From Hahella sp. KA22 (GTDB taxonomy: Bacteria > Pseudomonadota > Gammaproteobacteria > Pseudomonadales > Oleiphilaceae), in contig NZ_CP035490.1 of NCBI RefSeq assembly GCF_004135205.1, positions 1,629,501 to 1,693,500 on the forward strand: 64,000 nt of DNA. Reading direction: 5' to 3'. Position 1 is the first letter of the stretch. Every line of letters begins with the position of its first letter. The notes beneath the pieces were generated by a model. It searched no databases. It saw only the letters and a list, made by a program, of their open reading frames with translations, and was not told where the DNA came from. Below are positions 41,047 through 49,991 of this stretch, piece after piece. Made by a program: the position numbers and the translations under genes.

Positions 41047-42786
41047 ATGATATTCGCCAGCGATTTATCGCTATCCGTTGATCAACATAGCATTGCGGGC
41101 GTGAAACCTCGCAATGAAGACTGCATCGGCGTACGCATTCCTGATCGGGAGACATTGCAACTGAAAGGCGCTGTGGCGGTCATCGCGGATGGCGTCAGCG
41201 CAGCGGAAGCGGGCAAGGAAGCCAGCGAAGCCTGCGTCACCAATTTCCTGAGCGATTACTTCTGCACCCCGGATTCCTGGTCGGTGAAAAACGCCGCGCA
41301 AAGAGTGTTGCAGGCGTTGAATCGCTGGCTTTATGGACAAAGCCTGCGCACGCTCAATGACGACAAAGGTTACGTATGCACTTTGTCCATTTTGGTGCTG
41401 AAGTCGACGCAGGCGCATATCTTTCATGTGGGCGACAGCCGCATTTATTTGTACAGAAATGGCGAATTGGAACAGGTCACGACGGATCATACCGCCCGCG
41501 TCGATGCGGAGCGTACTTATCTGGCCCGGGCCATGGGATTTTCCCCCAATCTGGACATTGACTACCGCGTGTTGGACGTGCAGGCCGGAGATGTGTTCTT
41601 GTTGAGCACGGATGGTCTGCATGACTTTATTTCGCAGAGTCAATTGCGAGAGCGTTTGCGCGGTGCGGCGCAGGCGTCTTTTCAGGGGCTTGCGGCGGAC
41701 CTTTTACAGACAGCTCTGCAGGCGGGCAGTGACGATAACCTGAGTTGTCAGATTCTGCGCGTGGATAGCTTGGGATTGCGCGATGCGGAGGCCTGCTGTC
41801 GCGAGCTTAGTCGCCTGCCGTTTCCGCCGCCGTTGGAAGTGGGGCAGAGTCTGGACGGCTATCGCGTCGAGCGTATTCTGCACGAAACCGCGCGCAGTCA
41901 GGTTTATCAGGTCACTGATATGGAAACCGGTATGCGTGCGGTAATGAAGACCCCGTCACTTAATTTTGTCGACGATCCCGCCTATATCGAACGTTTCTCC
42001 ATGGAGGAATGGATTGCCCGACGCGTGCAGAATCCCCATGTGGCGGGGCTGGTTCCCTGCAAACGGGCGCGCAGCTGCTTGTACTATTTGACGGAGTTCG
42101 TACCGGGCGCGCCCTTGTCCCGGTGGATTCGCGACAACTCTCGCCCGGACATTCACCGGGTGACGCGTATTTTGGAGCAGATAGTCAAAGGCGTGCGGGC
42201 GTTACATCGCAAAGAGACTTTGCACCAGGATATCAAACCGGACAATCTCCTGATTACCAATGAGGATCACGTCACTCTGGTGGACTTTGGCTCCTGTCGT
42301 ATTCCCGGGGTGGAGGAAATGTATCTGCCCATTACGCGGGAAAGAGCATTGGGCACAGCCAGTTATAGTGCGCCGGAATACGTGTTGGGAACGAAAGCCA
42401 CGACACGCTCCGAGCTGTTCTCCGTGGCGGTGATCGGGTATGAAATGTTGACCGGCCATTTGCCATACGGCGAAGCCTATGAAAAGGCCGCCTCGCCGAC
42501 AGCGTTGGCCAAATTAAAATATACGCCTGCTTATCATCATAATCCGATGGTTCCGGTATGGATGGACGGCGCGTTGAAGAAAGCCCTGCAACTGGACCCG
42601 CGTCGTCGCTACGACAGCTTTTCCGAATGGTTGCAGGACATGACTTATCCCAACTCCCGGCTTATGCCGGATAACGCGCTACCCATCATTGAGCGCAATC
42701 CTTTGGCCTTCTGGCGCACGCTAAGCGGGATACTGCTGCTTACTCAGCTTGCTACGCTGCTGTGGCTGCTGCATCTCTTGCGATGA
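41047..42786 (+). CDS. PP2C phosphatase - Ser/Thr protein kinase fusion with C-terminal membrane anchor
   Basis: A 579-residue bifunctional protein. Residues ~10-240 are a PP2C phosphatase with the metal-binding aspartates: NEDCIGV, VIADGVS (Asp48), FHVGDSRIYLYRNGEL, LLSTDGLHD (Asp189) and GSDDNLSCQ (Asp229-230). Residues ~270-530 are a Hanks-type kinase: glycine loop weak (RILHETARSQVYQV), Lys301 in VMKTP, catalytic HQDIKPDN (Asp395, Asn400), DFG at 413-415, and SAPEY. The last ~25 residues form one hydrophobic helix, likely an inner-membrane tail anchor. It starts 62 bases after the nitrate transporter gene and probably shares its transcript. Fusions of this type recur beside nitrate transport genes in proteobacteria, so control of nitrate uptake by reversible phosphorylation is a reasonable inference. 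Confidence 0.92.
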   Translation: MIFASDLSLSVDQHSIAGVKPRNEDCIGVRIPDRETLQLKGAVAVIADGVSAAEAGKEASEACVTNFLSDYFCTPDSWSVKNAAQRVLQALNRWLYGQSLRTLNDDKGYVCTLSILVLKSTQAHIFHVGDSRIYLYRNGELEQVTTDHTARVDAERTYLARAMGFSPNLDIDYRVLDVQAGDVFLLSTDGLHDFISQSQLRERLRGAAQASFQGLAADLLQTALQAGSDDNLSCQILRVDSLGLRDAEACCRELSRLPFPPPLEVGQSLDGYRVERILHETARSQVYQVTDMETGMRAVMKTPSLNFVDDPAYIERFSMEEWIARRVQNPHVAGLVPCKRARSCLYYLTEFVPGAPLSRWIRDNSRPDIHRVTRILEQIVKGVRALHRKETLHQDIKPDNLLITNEDHVTLVDFGSCRIPGVEEMYLPITRERALGTASYSAPEYVLGTKATTRSELFSVAVIGYEMLTGHLPYGEAYEKAASPTALAKLKYTPAYHHNPMVPVWMDGALKKALQLDPRRRYDSFSEWLQDMTYPNSRLMPDNALPIIERNPLAFWRTLSGILLLTQLATLLWLLHLLR

Positions 42787-42789
42787 CGG

Positions 42790-43767
42790 TTAGGAACCTG
42801 CCGGAGCCGGGATTTCCGCCGCTACTTTCTCCCCGATCAGGCGATGGGTTTTACCGGAGGGGTGAATGCTGTCGAAGTAATAGAAACTGTCGAACTGCTC
42901 TTCACTACAGATGTCGCTGAACTGCAGGTCTTCCGTCACGTAACAGCCGTCGGTCGTGTTGGTGAAGCCATAGTCGGCGGCGTTGTTGAGGATATCCAGG
43001 GCGATCTGATAGGAGTTGATCATCGTGACTTTCGCATCACCCATATTCAGCGCAGATAGTTTCAGCTCCACTTGGCTGTTGAAGTAATTGGTCAGATCGC
43101 TGACTAGTTGCGAGCGGCCTTCCTGTCCGGGCTCCGCTGACTCTTTCAACACTTTGGGCGTTTTGCCCACATCCGGGACCGTCAGTACGACGATGTTTTT
43201 TCCGCCTTTGTCGATCACTTCCTGAACGTTGGCGGCGACTTTGTCTGCGGCAAGATTCAGGGCGTTGGTGTTGTTGGGAGAGGTCTCTCCCCGTTGCTCA
43301 AGAATATCGTTGCCGCCGATGAAGAACAGGTACAGCGCTTTGGGTGACGCTTCTTCGGAGTGATATTCCATATAGGTGTCCACCTGGAAATCCAGGTCGA
43401 TATTCTGATCTGCGTCCGCCTGTCCACCGGCTACGGCGTAATTGGTGCCGTCGGTGATTTCTCCCAGATACAGGGATGGCTCCACTTCTACATTCAGGGA
43501 CTCCGCCACGTAATCCACAATCAACTTACCGTTAGAAATGCGGTTGTTGTAAAAGGGGGAGGGCAGGTCCGTTTCCAGAGAGAGGTAGCCGCCAATATTC
43601 CCGGTGTCAGACAGACTATCTCCAAATACATAGAGCGCGCTGTAGGGGCGGGACTCAGAGGTCTCCTTCTCTTCATCATCGCTCAGTTGACAGCCCGACA
43701 GGGCGATTGCGCACGCCAACGGCGCCAAAAAAGTTTGTTTCCAGGTTCCTTTCACCATGTTCATCAT
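42790..43767 (-). CDS. GDSL-family lipase/esterase, lipoprotein
   Basis: A ~325-residue secreted hydrolase. The signal sequence ends in a lipobox (AIALSGCQLS), followed by an acidic Ser-rich linker. GDSL block I is YVFGDSLSDTGN (nucleophile Ser), block III is FFIGGNDI, and block V is DSIHPSGKTHRLIGEKV (catalytic Asp and His). It resembles thermolabile haemolysin/phospholipase-type GDSL enzymes of marine bacteria. Four closely spaced ATGs occur (43773, 43767, 43764, 43758); AGGA best serves 43767. It ends three bases from the kinase-phosphatase gene, tail to tail. Confidence 0.9.
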   Translation of the reverse strand: MMNMVKGTWKQTFLAPLACAIALSGCQLSDDEEKETSESRPYSALYVFGDSLSDTGNIGGYLSLETDLPSPFYNNRISNGKLIVDYVAESLNVEVEPSLYLGEITDGTNYAVAGGQADADQNIDLDFQVDTYMEYHSEEASPKALYLFFIGGNDILEQRGETSPNNTNALNLAADKVAANVQEVIDKGGKNIVVLTVPDVGKTPKVLKESAEPGQEGRSQLVSDLTNYFNSQVELKLSALNMGDAKVTMINSYQIALDILNNAADYGFTNTTDGCYVTEDLQFSDICSEEQFDSFYYFDSIHPSGKTHRLIGEKVAAEIPAPAGS

Positions 43768-44166
43768 GCTCATCCTATTTTCTACAGTTAGCTCTCTTTG
43801 TTCGTACAACCGCCGAAACCGGGCTCTCAGCGACCGACCGTCTCAACTCCAACGCTCCGCGTGAACTTGAGTCGTTATCCCCCTATCGCAGGAACCATGC
43901 CTGAAATGAAAAATGCAGTGCTGATTGGCGGTAATCCCGCGGAATCACTGGGCTGAGAGGGAATTCATCATGAAGAACAAGAACTTGTTTTACTGAACGC
44001 TATTCAGTTTTTTGTAAAAACGACTACAGGAATTTGTAAAGTCGGAAGAAAGTTGAGGGCGGAAAGTGAATGAGCAGCCGGAGCTTCGACAGCTATGGTT
44101 GATAAAAACAAAGCCAGACGAATGCTGGCTTTGTTGAATAAAAAACGGCGGGTGTGGGGTGGGCTA
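43768..44166. other. 399-base intergenic region
   Basis: Between the GDSL gene start and the end of the PhzF gene, both minus strand. It should contain the GDSL promoter; I see no convincing hexamer pair. The terminator at 44104-44134 occupies its right end. No RNA gene is recognisable. Confidence 0.5.
44104..44134 (-). terminator. Strong rho-independent terminator after the PhzF gene
   Basis: ACAAAGCCAG (44108-44117) pairs perfectly with CTGGCTTTGT (44125-44134) around a 7-base loop. On the minus strand the stem runs into TTTTTATC. It lies ~33 bases beyond the PhzF stop, and is the first intrinsic terminator downstream of the amino-acid transporter genes. Confidence 0.9.
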
Positions 44167-44967
44167 TCAACTCTCCCCAGGAACGTTAATCACGCCTTCG
44201 AGATAGAGTCGCGCCTGGCCTACCAGCAGTACGTTAGGGCCGCGGTAGTGGCACATGACTTCGCCGCCGCGTTGGGAGATCTGGCGGGCAGACAGCTCCA
44301 CTTTGCCCAGTTTTTCTGACCAGTAAGGCGTCAGTGTGCAATGGGCGGAGCCAGTGACCGGGTCTTCCGGCACCCCGACTTTGGGGGCGAAGAAGCGGGA
44401 TACGAAGTCGACCTTGTCGCCTTTGGCGGTGACAATCACTCCCAGAGAGTCGACGAGTTTCAGCATGCGCATGTCTGGATAGACGGCGCGTACGGCGGCC
44501 TCGTTTTCCAGTACGACCATATAGTCCCTGGACTTAAGCACCTCCAGCGGTTTCACGCCGCCAAGCGCTTCCAGCAGGGCTTGCTCCGGTTCAACCGGTT
44601 CGCCTTTGCGGCTGGGGAACAACATGGCGTAGCCGCCTTGCTTGTGAGGGGACACCTCCAGCGTGCCGCTGCGGGTATGGAACTGAATGCGAGGTCCCTT
44701 GAACCCTTTCAATTCGTAAAGGACAAATGCGGTGGCCAGCGTAGCGTGGCCGCATAAATCCACTTCCGCCTCTGGCGTGAACCAGCGTAGATCGAAGCCA
44801 TTGGTGCGCGGTACGTAGAACGCCGTTTCCGATAAGTTGTTCTCTGCGGCGATTTTGCAAAGCGTGTCATCCGGCAGCCAGTCGTCCAGGCTGCAAACCC
44901 CGGCGGGGTTTCCGGAAAATACGTTAGAAGTGAATGCGTCAACCTGAAAGTACTGATGCTTACTCAT
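44167..44967 (-). CDS. PhzF-family isomerase/epimerase
   Basis: A 266-residue protein of the PhzF/diaminopimelate-epimerase fold: QVDAFTSNVFSGNPAGVC, the catalytic Glu in NNLSETAFYV, DLCGHATLATAFVL, and PVTGSAHCTLTPYW near the C-terminus. The usual partner cysteines of DAP epimerase are not arranged as in DapF, so a racemase function is not implied. The substrate is unknown; relatives include PhzF (phenazine) and uncharacterised YddE. It overlaps the GNAT gene by four bases (ATGA) and so shares its transcript. Confidence 0.9.
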   Translation of the reverse strand: MSKHQYFQVDAFTSNVFSGNPAGVCSLDDWLPDDTLCKIAAENNLSETAFYVPRTNGFDLRWFTPEAEVDLCGHATLATAFVLYELKGFKGPRIQFHTRSGTLEVSPHKQGGYAMLFPSRKGEPVEPEQALLEALGGVKPLEVLKSRDYMVVLENEAAVRAVYPDMRMLKLVDSLGVIVTAKGDKVDFVSRFFAPKVGVPEDPVTGSAHCTLTPYWSEKLGKVELSARQISQRGGEVMCHYRGPNVLLVGQARLYLEGVINVPGES

Positions 44968-45398
44968 AAAGTGATCTCAAACCAGTGTTGTGTCTTGATG
45001 CGGGTAAAACCCAGACCCTCGTAAAACTGGTGAGCCTGCTCCCGATGAATTCGCGACCCTAATCGAATTTTAAATACTCCCTGTTGTTTTGCCCACTCCT
45101 TTACGGATTCGATCAGCTTTCCGCCGACGCCTTGTCCACGCGCGCGCTCGTCGACCACCAGACTGACGATCTCAACATAGCCGCCCGCCACCAGGGTGCG
45201 TTTGAGGTTGCTCTGAATGAAGCCGAGGAGCTCATCGCCGCTGACGGCGACCATAAAATGCGCGTGGGAATCGTGGATTAAAGTAGAGAGAGTACGATCA
45301 AGCTGAGTCAGGGTAAGGGAGTACCCCAACTGCTCGATCAGGGGTAGAAGAGCGGCGGCGTCAGCCGCCTCCGCTCTGCGCAACGTCAATGTTTGCAA
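44964..45398 (-). CDS. GNAT-family N-acetyltransferase
   Basis: A 144-residue acetyltransferase with the acetyl-CoA loop VDERARGQGVGGKLIESVKE and the C-terminal HREQAHQFYEGLGFTRIKTQ. The start appears to be a TTG at 45398 (MQTLTLRRAEAADA), preceded by AGGGA; no ATG in frame would keep the first beta strand. Only nine bases separate it from the ATPase gene upstream, so it is likely read through from the amino-acid transporter operon. The substrate is unknown; amino acids or amino-acid-derived amines are possible given the context. Confidence 0.85.
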   Translation of the reverse strand: MQTLTLRRAEAADAAALLPLIEQLGYSLTLTQLDRTLSTLIHDSHAHFMVAVSGDELLGFIQSNLKRTLVAGGYVEIVSLVVDERARGQGVGGKLIESVKEWAKQQGVFKIRLGSRIHREQAHQFYEGLGFTRIKTQHWFEITL

Positions 45399-45407
45399 GC
45401 TTTGTCC

Positions 45408-46175
45408 CTAGTGTTGCAGGATCTGGCTGAGGAACAGTTTGGTCCGCTCGTTCTGTGGATTGTTGAAGAACTCGTGCGGCTCATTTTCCTCAATGATCTG
45501 ACCGGCGTCCATGAAGATAACCCGGTTGGCCACGGTTTTCGCGAAGCCCATTTCGTGGGTGACGCAGATCATGGTCATGCCGGATTCCGCCAGTTCGATC
45601 ATGGTGTCCAACACCTCTTTGATCATCTCTGGATCGAGCGCCGAAGTAGGCTCATCGAACAGCATGATTTCAGGGTTCATACACAGACTGCGGGCGATCG
45701 CCACACGCTGCTGCTGACCGCCTGACAACTGTCCAGGATACTTATGCGCCTGGTGCGGAATCTTAACTTTCTCCAGATACATCATCGCATTCGCTTCCGC
45801 TTCTTTCTGAGGCACCTTGCGCACCCAGATTGGAGCCAGCGTACAGTTCTGAAGCACCGTCAGGTGAGGGAACAGGTTAAAGTGCTGGAACACCATCCCT
45901 ACTTCCCGACGCACGCTGTCGATGTTCTTAAGGTCGTTGGTCAGAGGGATATCCTTAACGATGATATCCCCTTGCTGGTGCTCTTCCAGACGGTTGATGC
46001 AGCGGATCATGGTGGACTTGCCCGAACCGGAGGGGCCGCACACAACGATACGCTCGCCCTTGTACACTTCCAGATTGATGTCTTTCAGTACATGGAACTT
46101 ACCGTACCACTTGTTGACGCCGCGCAGGTGGATCATGCTCTTGCGGGAATCTGCGCTGTTAGTATTCGTATTCAT
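45408..46175 (-). CDS. aapP: General L-amino-acid ABC transporter, ATP-binding protein
   Basis: A 255-residue ABC ATPase of the polar-amino-acid group. Walker A is [10 protein letters not shown], the ABC signature [15 protein letters not shown], Walker [14 protein letters not shown], and the H-loop CVTHEMGF. It powers import by the AapQ/AapM permeases encoded just upstream (21 bases from aapM). Operon order aapJ-aapQ-aapM-aapP matches the rhizobial/marine type. Confidence 0.95.
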   Translation of the reverse strand: MNTNTNSADSRKSMIHLRGVNKWYGKFHVLKDINLEVYKGERIVVCGPSGSGKSTMIRCINRLEEHQQGDIIVKDIPLTNDLKNIDSVRREVGMVFQHFNLFPHLTVLQNCTLAPIWVRKVPQKEAEANAMMYLEKVKIPHQAHKYPGQLSGGQQQRVAIARSLCMNPEIMLFDEPTSALDPEMIKEVLDTMIELAESGMTMICVTHEMGFAKTVANRVIFMDAGQIIEENEPHEFFNNPQNERTKLFLSQILQH

Positions 46176-46196
46176 GTCGTACTCCAGAAAACTTGC

Positions 46197-47294
46197 CTAT
46201 CGGTGACTGGTATTCAGTTTACGCTCCAGCGCCTGGCTGTAGCGGGACATTCCGAAGCAGAACACCCAGAATAAGAAAGCCACGAAAATATAACCTTCAA
46301 CGGAGAAGCCCAGCCATTTGGGATCGTGCAATGCTGACTGCACGATGGCGAGCAAGTCGAACAGGCCGATGATCAATACCAGACTGGTGTCTTTGAACAG
46401 AGCGATAAAGGTGTTGACGATACCGGGAATCATCAGCTTGAGCGCTTGCGGAAGAATGATGAAGAACATCATTTTCCAGTAGCTCAGGCCCAGAGAGTGA
46501 GCCGCTTCATACTGACCTTTCGGAATCGCCTGCAAACCGCCGCGTACGACTTCCGCCATATACGCGCTCTGGAACATGATGACGCCGATCATAGCGCGCA
46601 ACAATTTGTCGGTTTCTGTGCCTTCGCTCATGAACAGCGGCAGCATGACCGACGCCATGAACAACACAGTGATCAAGGGAACGCCGCGCCAGAACTCGAT
46701 ATAGACCACACTGATGCTCTTCACGATGGGCATGTCCGAACGGCGCCCCAGCGCCAGTGCGATGCCTATCGGTAAGGAGACCACAATGCCGACGGTGGCG
46801 ATAACCAGCGTCAGAGTCAGACCGCCCCATTTATGGGTTTCCACTACTTCCAGACCGAACGCGCCGCCATACAGCAGGAAGTACGCAATGATCGGGAAGA
46901 TGACCAGCATAAACAGCGCAATCCACCCTTTCTTGGGCGTCTTGTCGATGATTAACGCTGCGATGCCGATGATGGCGATCGCGAACATCACGTTGATGCG
47001 CCAGATCTCATCCGACGGATAGAAGCCGTAGATGAACTGAGGCAAACGGACGGATATGAATACCCAGCAGGCGCCGCCGGAGGTGCAGTCTTCCCGTGAG
47101 GTTCCAATGACGTCTGAATTAATGATTCCCCAGGAGACAAACCAGGAGAGCCCCGAATAAATCAGATAACAGGCGATAATGGTCAGAATGCTGTTCGTTG
47201 GACTGCTGAACAGATTGGTTCTGAGCCAGCCGACGACTCCCACCGTATTGGATGGAGGGGGCAAGTCGGGCAATGGAACAAATTTATTGCTCAT
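46197..47294 (-). CDS. aapM: General L-amino-acid ABC transporter, permease AapM
   Basis: A 365-residue inner-membrane permease with an N-terminal extension (~1-160) carrying extra helices, as in Aap systems, then the HisM-type core with about five helices. The EAA loop is AIPKGQYEAAHSLGLSYWKM followed by MFFIILPQALK. It forms a heterodimer with AapQ; its gene starts five bases after the end of aapQ. Confidence 0.94.
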   Translation of the reverse strand: MSNKFVPLPDLPPPSNTVGVVGWLRTNLFSSPTNSILTIIACYLIYSGLSWFVSWGIINSDVIGTSREDCTSGGACWVFISVRLPQFIYGFYPSDEIWRINVMFAIAIIGIAALIIDKTPKKGWIALFMLVIFPIIAYFLLYGGAFGLEVVETHKWGGLTLTLVIATVGIVVSLPIGIALALGRRSDMPIVKSISVVYIEFWRGVPLITVLFMASVMLPLFMSEGTETDKLLRAMIGVIMFQSAYMAEVVRGGLQAIPKGQYEAAHSLGLSYWKMMFFIILPQALKLMIPGIVNTFIALFKDTSLVLIIGLFDLLAIVQSALHDPKWLGFSVEGYIFVAFLFWVFCFGMSRYSQALERKLNTSHR

Positions 47295-47299
47295 GTCGA

Positions 47300-48487
47300 T
47301 TACCTCTCAACCAATGCAATACGGCTGTTGTACCAGTTCATCAGAGCGGAGGTGCTCAAGCTGAGGAACAGATAGACGGCCATTGTCATAAATATAATCT
47401 CAATTGCCTGACCTGTCTGGTTCAGGGTCGTGCCCATGAACACGGATACCAGATCGGGATAACCGATAGCGGTAGCCAGCGAGGAGTTTTTGGTCAGGTT
47501 GAGGTATTGGTTGGTCATCGGAGGAATAATGACCCGCATCGCCTGAGGCACGATAACCAGACGCAGACGCTGTCCATTCGACAAGCCCAGTGCGTTGGCC
47601 GCTTCGCTTTGTCCTCTGGGAATCGCTTCGATACCCGAACGCACAACTTCAGCGATAAACGCCGCGGTATAAACGGTCAGGGCGATCAGCAGAGCGATCA
47701 ACTCAGGAATGATGGTCAAACCGCCTTTGAAGTTGAAGCCCGCCAGCGCTGGGAAATCCCAGTGCATGGGAGAGCCGGCGATGAAGAAAACGATCAGGGG
47801 AAGACCGATCAACACGCCCAGCGAAGGCAGGAATAACGGGAATGTCTTTCCTGTGTCCCGCTGTCTTTTATGCTCGAACCTCACCAGACCGATAACTATG
47901 GCGATGGCGATGACGATCGCGGCAGCGACAACGCCGAAGCCGTCTTCATAAACCGGTTTGGGCAGGTAAAGCCCGCGGATATTAAAGAATACGGATTCGC
48001 CCAGTTGCATACTGTTGCGAGGGCTCGGAAGACCTTGCAGTACAGCGAAATACCAGAAGAAAATCTGCAACAGCAGAGGGATGTTACGGAAAGTCTCAAT
48101 ATAGGCGGTGGCCAGTTTTGAGATTAACCAGTTATGCGACAGACGCCCGATACCGATAAAGAAGCCGAGAAGAGTCGCCATGATAATACCGAGTACGGCG
48201 ACCAACACAGTATTCAACAGACCTACGAAAAAGGTGCGGCCGAACGAGTTTGTTTCGTTGTAATCGATAAGAGATTGAAGTATTCCGAATCCGGCTTGGT
48301 CGCCAAGGAAGGCGAAACCGGTAGTTATTCCGCGCTGCTCCATATTGGTTAGCGCGTTATTAATTATGTACAGGAAAAAAGCGACTACGGCGCCCACAGC
48401 AAGTACTTGGAAAAATACAGAGCGTACTGCAGGATCGTTCCAGATTTTTGTTTTCGCTTTATCCTGTCCTTTGTTTTGAATATCCAC
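47300..48487 (-). CDS. aapQ: General L-amino-acid ABC transporter, permease AapQ
   Basis: A 395-residue permease, longer than HisQ types, as usual for AapQ. Helices near ~25-45 and ~90-125, a variable middle, and the conserved EAA loop AIPRGQSEAANALGLSNGQR then LRLVIVPQAMRVIIPP. It is the second gene of the operon, separated from aapJ by 95 bases that contain a strong hairpin. Confidence 0.94.
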   Translation of the reverse strand: MDIQNKGQDKAKTKIWNDPAVRSVFFQVLAVGAVVAFFLYIINNALTNMEQRGITTGFAFLGDQAGFGILQSLIDYNETNSFGRTFFVGLLNTVLVAVLGIIMATLLGFFIGIGRLSHNWLISKLATAYIETFRNIPLLLQIFFWYFAVLQGLPSPRNSMQLGESVFFNIRGLYLPKPVYEDGFGVVAAAIVIAIAIVIGLVRFEHKRQRDTGKTFPLFLPSLGVLIGLPLIVFFIAGSPMHWDFPALAGFNFKGGLTIIPELIALLIALTVYTAAFIAEVVRSGIEAIPRGQSEAANALGLSNGQRLRLVIVPQAMRVIIPPMTNQYLNLTKNSSLATAIGYPDLVSVFMGTTLNQTGQAIEIIFMTMAVYLFLSLSTSALMNWYNSRIALVER

Positions 48488-48545
48488 TCAATGTTCTCCA
48501 GAGGATCGGCAAGGAGTTATTAAATTGGGTGTTTAGAACAGGATA

Positions 48546-48565
48546 GGGCGCACGGATGTGCGCCC
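48546..48565 (-). promoter_or_regulatory. Intercistronic hairpin between aapJ and aapQ
   Basis: GGGCGCAC (48546-48553) and GTGCGCCC (48558-48565) form a perfect 8-base, GC-rich stem with a GGAT loop. It lies 18 bases after the aapJ stop codon and has no T-run behind it on the minus strand. Such structures after binding-protein genes block 3' exonucleases or attenuate transcription, so more binding protein than permease is made. Confidence 0.65.
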
Positions 48566-48582
48566 AGACACTAAGGCTTTTA

Positions 48583-49602
48583 TTAGCGGATAGGTGGAGC
48601 GTATTGCAGACCGCCTTTGGTCCACAGTGCGTTCAGACCGCGCTCAATGCCCAGCGGAGAGGATTTACCAACGTTGCGTTCGAACATTTCGCCGTAGTTA
48701 CCGACTTGCTTAACGATGTTGAAAGCCCATGCATCGTCCAGACCCAGGTTTTTGCCCTGGCCGGCTTCAGTGCCCAACAGACGCTGTACGTTCGGGTTGG
48801 TGCTGGATTTCATTTTGTCTGCATTATCGGAAGACACGCCCAGTTCTTCAGCGGTAATCGCTGCGAACAGAGACCACTTCACGATGTTGAACCACTGGTC
48901 GTCGCCTTGGCGAACCACAGGGCCCAAAGGTTCTTTAGAGATAACTTCCGGCAGAACCATGGCTTTGTCAGGGTTGGAAAGCTGAATGCGCAGGGCGTAC
49001 AGCTGAGACTGGTCAGAAGTCAGAACGTCGCAACGTCCGGCTTCGAAACCTTTTACAGTCTGGTCGGAAGTATCGAATACCACTGGCTGGTATTTCATGC
49101 CGAACTCACGGAAGTAGTCGGCCAGGTTCAATTCGGTAGTGGTTCCCGCCTGGATACACACGGCTGCGCCGTCCAGTTCTTTCGCGCTCTTCACGCCCAG
49201 ATCTTTACTTACCAGGAAGCCCTGACCGTCGTAGTAGTTGACGCCAGCGAAGTTAAGGCCCAGTGAGCCGTCGCGAGTCAGTGTCCAGGTAGTGTTACGG
49301 GAGAGGAGGTCGATTTCGCCGGATTGCAGAGCTGTGAAGCGCTCTTTGGCGGTAAGTGGGATGTATTTAACTTTTGAAGCGTCGCCTAGCGTCGCAGCTG
49401 CAACTGCGCGGCACAGATCAACGTCGAGGCCCATCCAGTTGCCTTTGTCATCCGGGTTGGAGAAGCCGGGAAGACCAGTGCTCACGCCACACTGAACAAA
49501 CCCTTTTTTCTTTACAGCGTCCAGTGTGCCGTCAGCCATCGCTGCACCGGTAGCCGTCATAAACCCAAGCGCTGCAACTGCAGAAACGAATGTCTTCTTC
49601 AT
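48583..49602 (-). CDS. aapJ: General L-amino-acid ABC transporter, periplasmic binding protein
   Basis: A 339-residue binding protein with signal peptide (cut near ATGAAMA) and the SBP_bac_3 signature GNWMGLDVDLCRAVAAATLG. Further AapJ-like features: DLLSRNTTWTLTRDGSLGLN and VCIQAGTTTELNLADYF. It delivers a broad range of L-amino acids to AapQMP. It is the promoter-proximal gene; a GAGGG-type site precedes the ATG. Confidence 0.95.
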   Translation of the reverse strand: MKKTFVSAVAALGFMTATGAAMADGTLDAVKKKGFVQCGVSTGLPGFSNPDDKGNWMGLDVDLCRAVAAATLGDASKVKYIPLTAKERFTALQSGEIDLLSRNTTWTLTRDGSLGLNFAGVNYYDGQGFLVSKDLGVKSAKELDGAAVCIQAGTTTELNLADYFREFGMKYQPVVFDTSDQTVKGFEAGRCDVLTSDQSQLYALRIQLSNPDKAMVLPEVISKEPLGPVVRQGDDQWFNIVKWSLFAAITAEELGVSSDNADKMKSSTNPNVQRLLGTEAGQGKNLGLDDAWAFNIVKQVGNYGEMFERNVGKSSPLGIERGLNALWTKGGLQYAPPIR

Positions 49603-49991
49603 TTTTTACCCTCGGTTGGTTGTTTGTTGTTCATTGTTATTACCGGATTTAACTTAGCATAGTGTTTTCGCAAAAACGAGAATGCGTAAACACAAAAATT
49701 CCGGCGTTTCGGTAATTACGTATCCAATGAACTTCGCCTTGGTTAATGCAATTGTAATGCCGTAACTCCATGATTTTATTGATATCGTGGCGCATCATAA
49801 ATATGGCTGCAGACCACGGACTAATTCCAAAGTAAAGTGTAGATGATGAAATACGGTTGTGCTTAATGTTGGTGCGCGATACGGAAAAAGATTAAATTTC
49901 GGTGCAAGCCAGTCCGTTTTTATGCTAAAAAATACGTGTTTTCCGAAGGGGAAACTGTTGGCGAGAGACCTTCCATCATAATCGGCTTTCC
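49603..49991. other. 389-base divergent region between aapJ and glcD
   Basis: It must carry promoters for the aap operon (minus) and glcDEF (plus). It is AT-rich near aapJ. I see no sigma-54 motif, no clear hexamer pair, and no strong dyad that I would call an operator. Confidence 0.5.
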
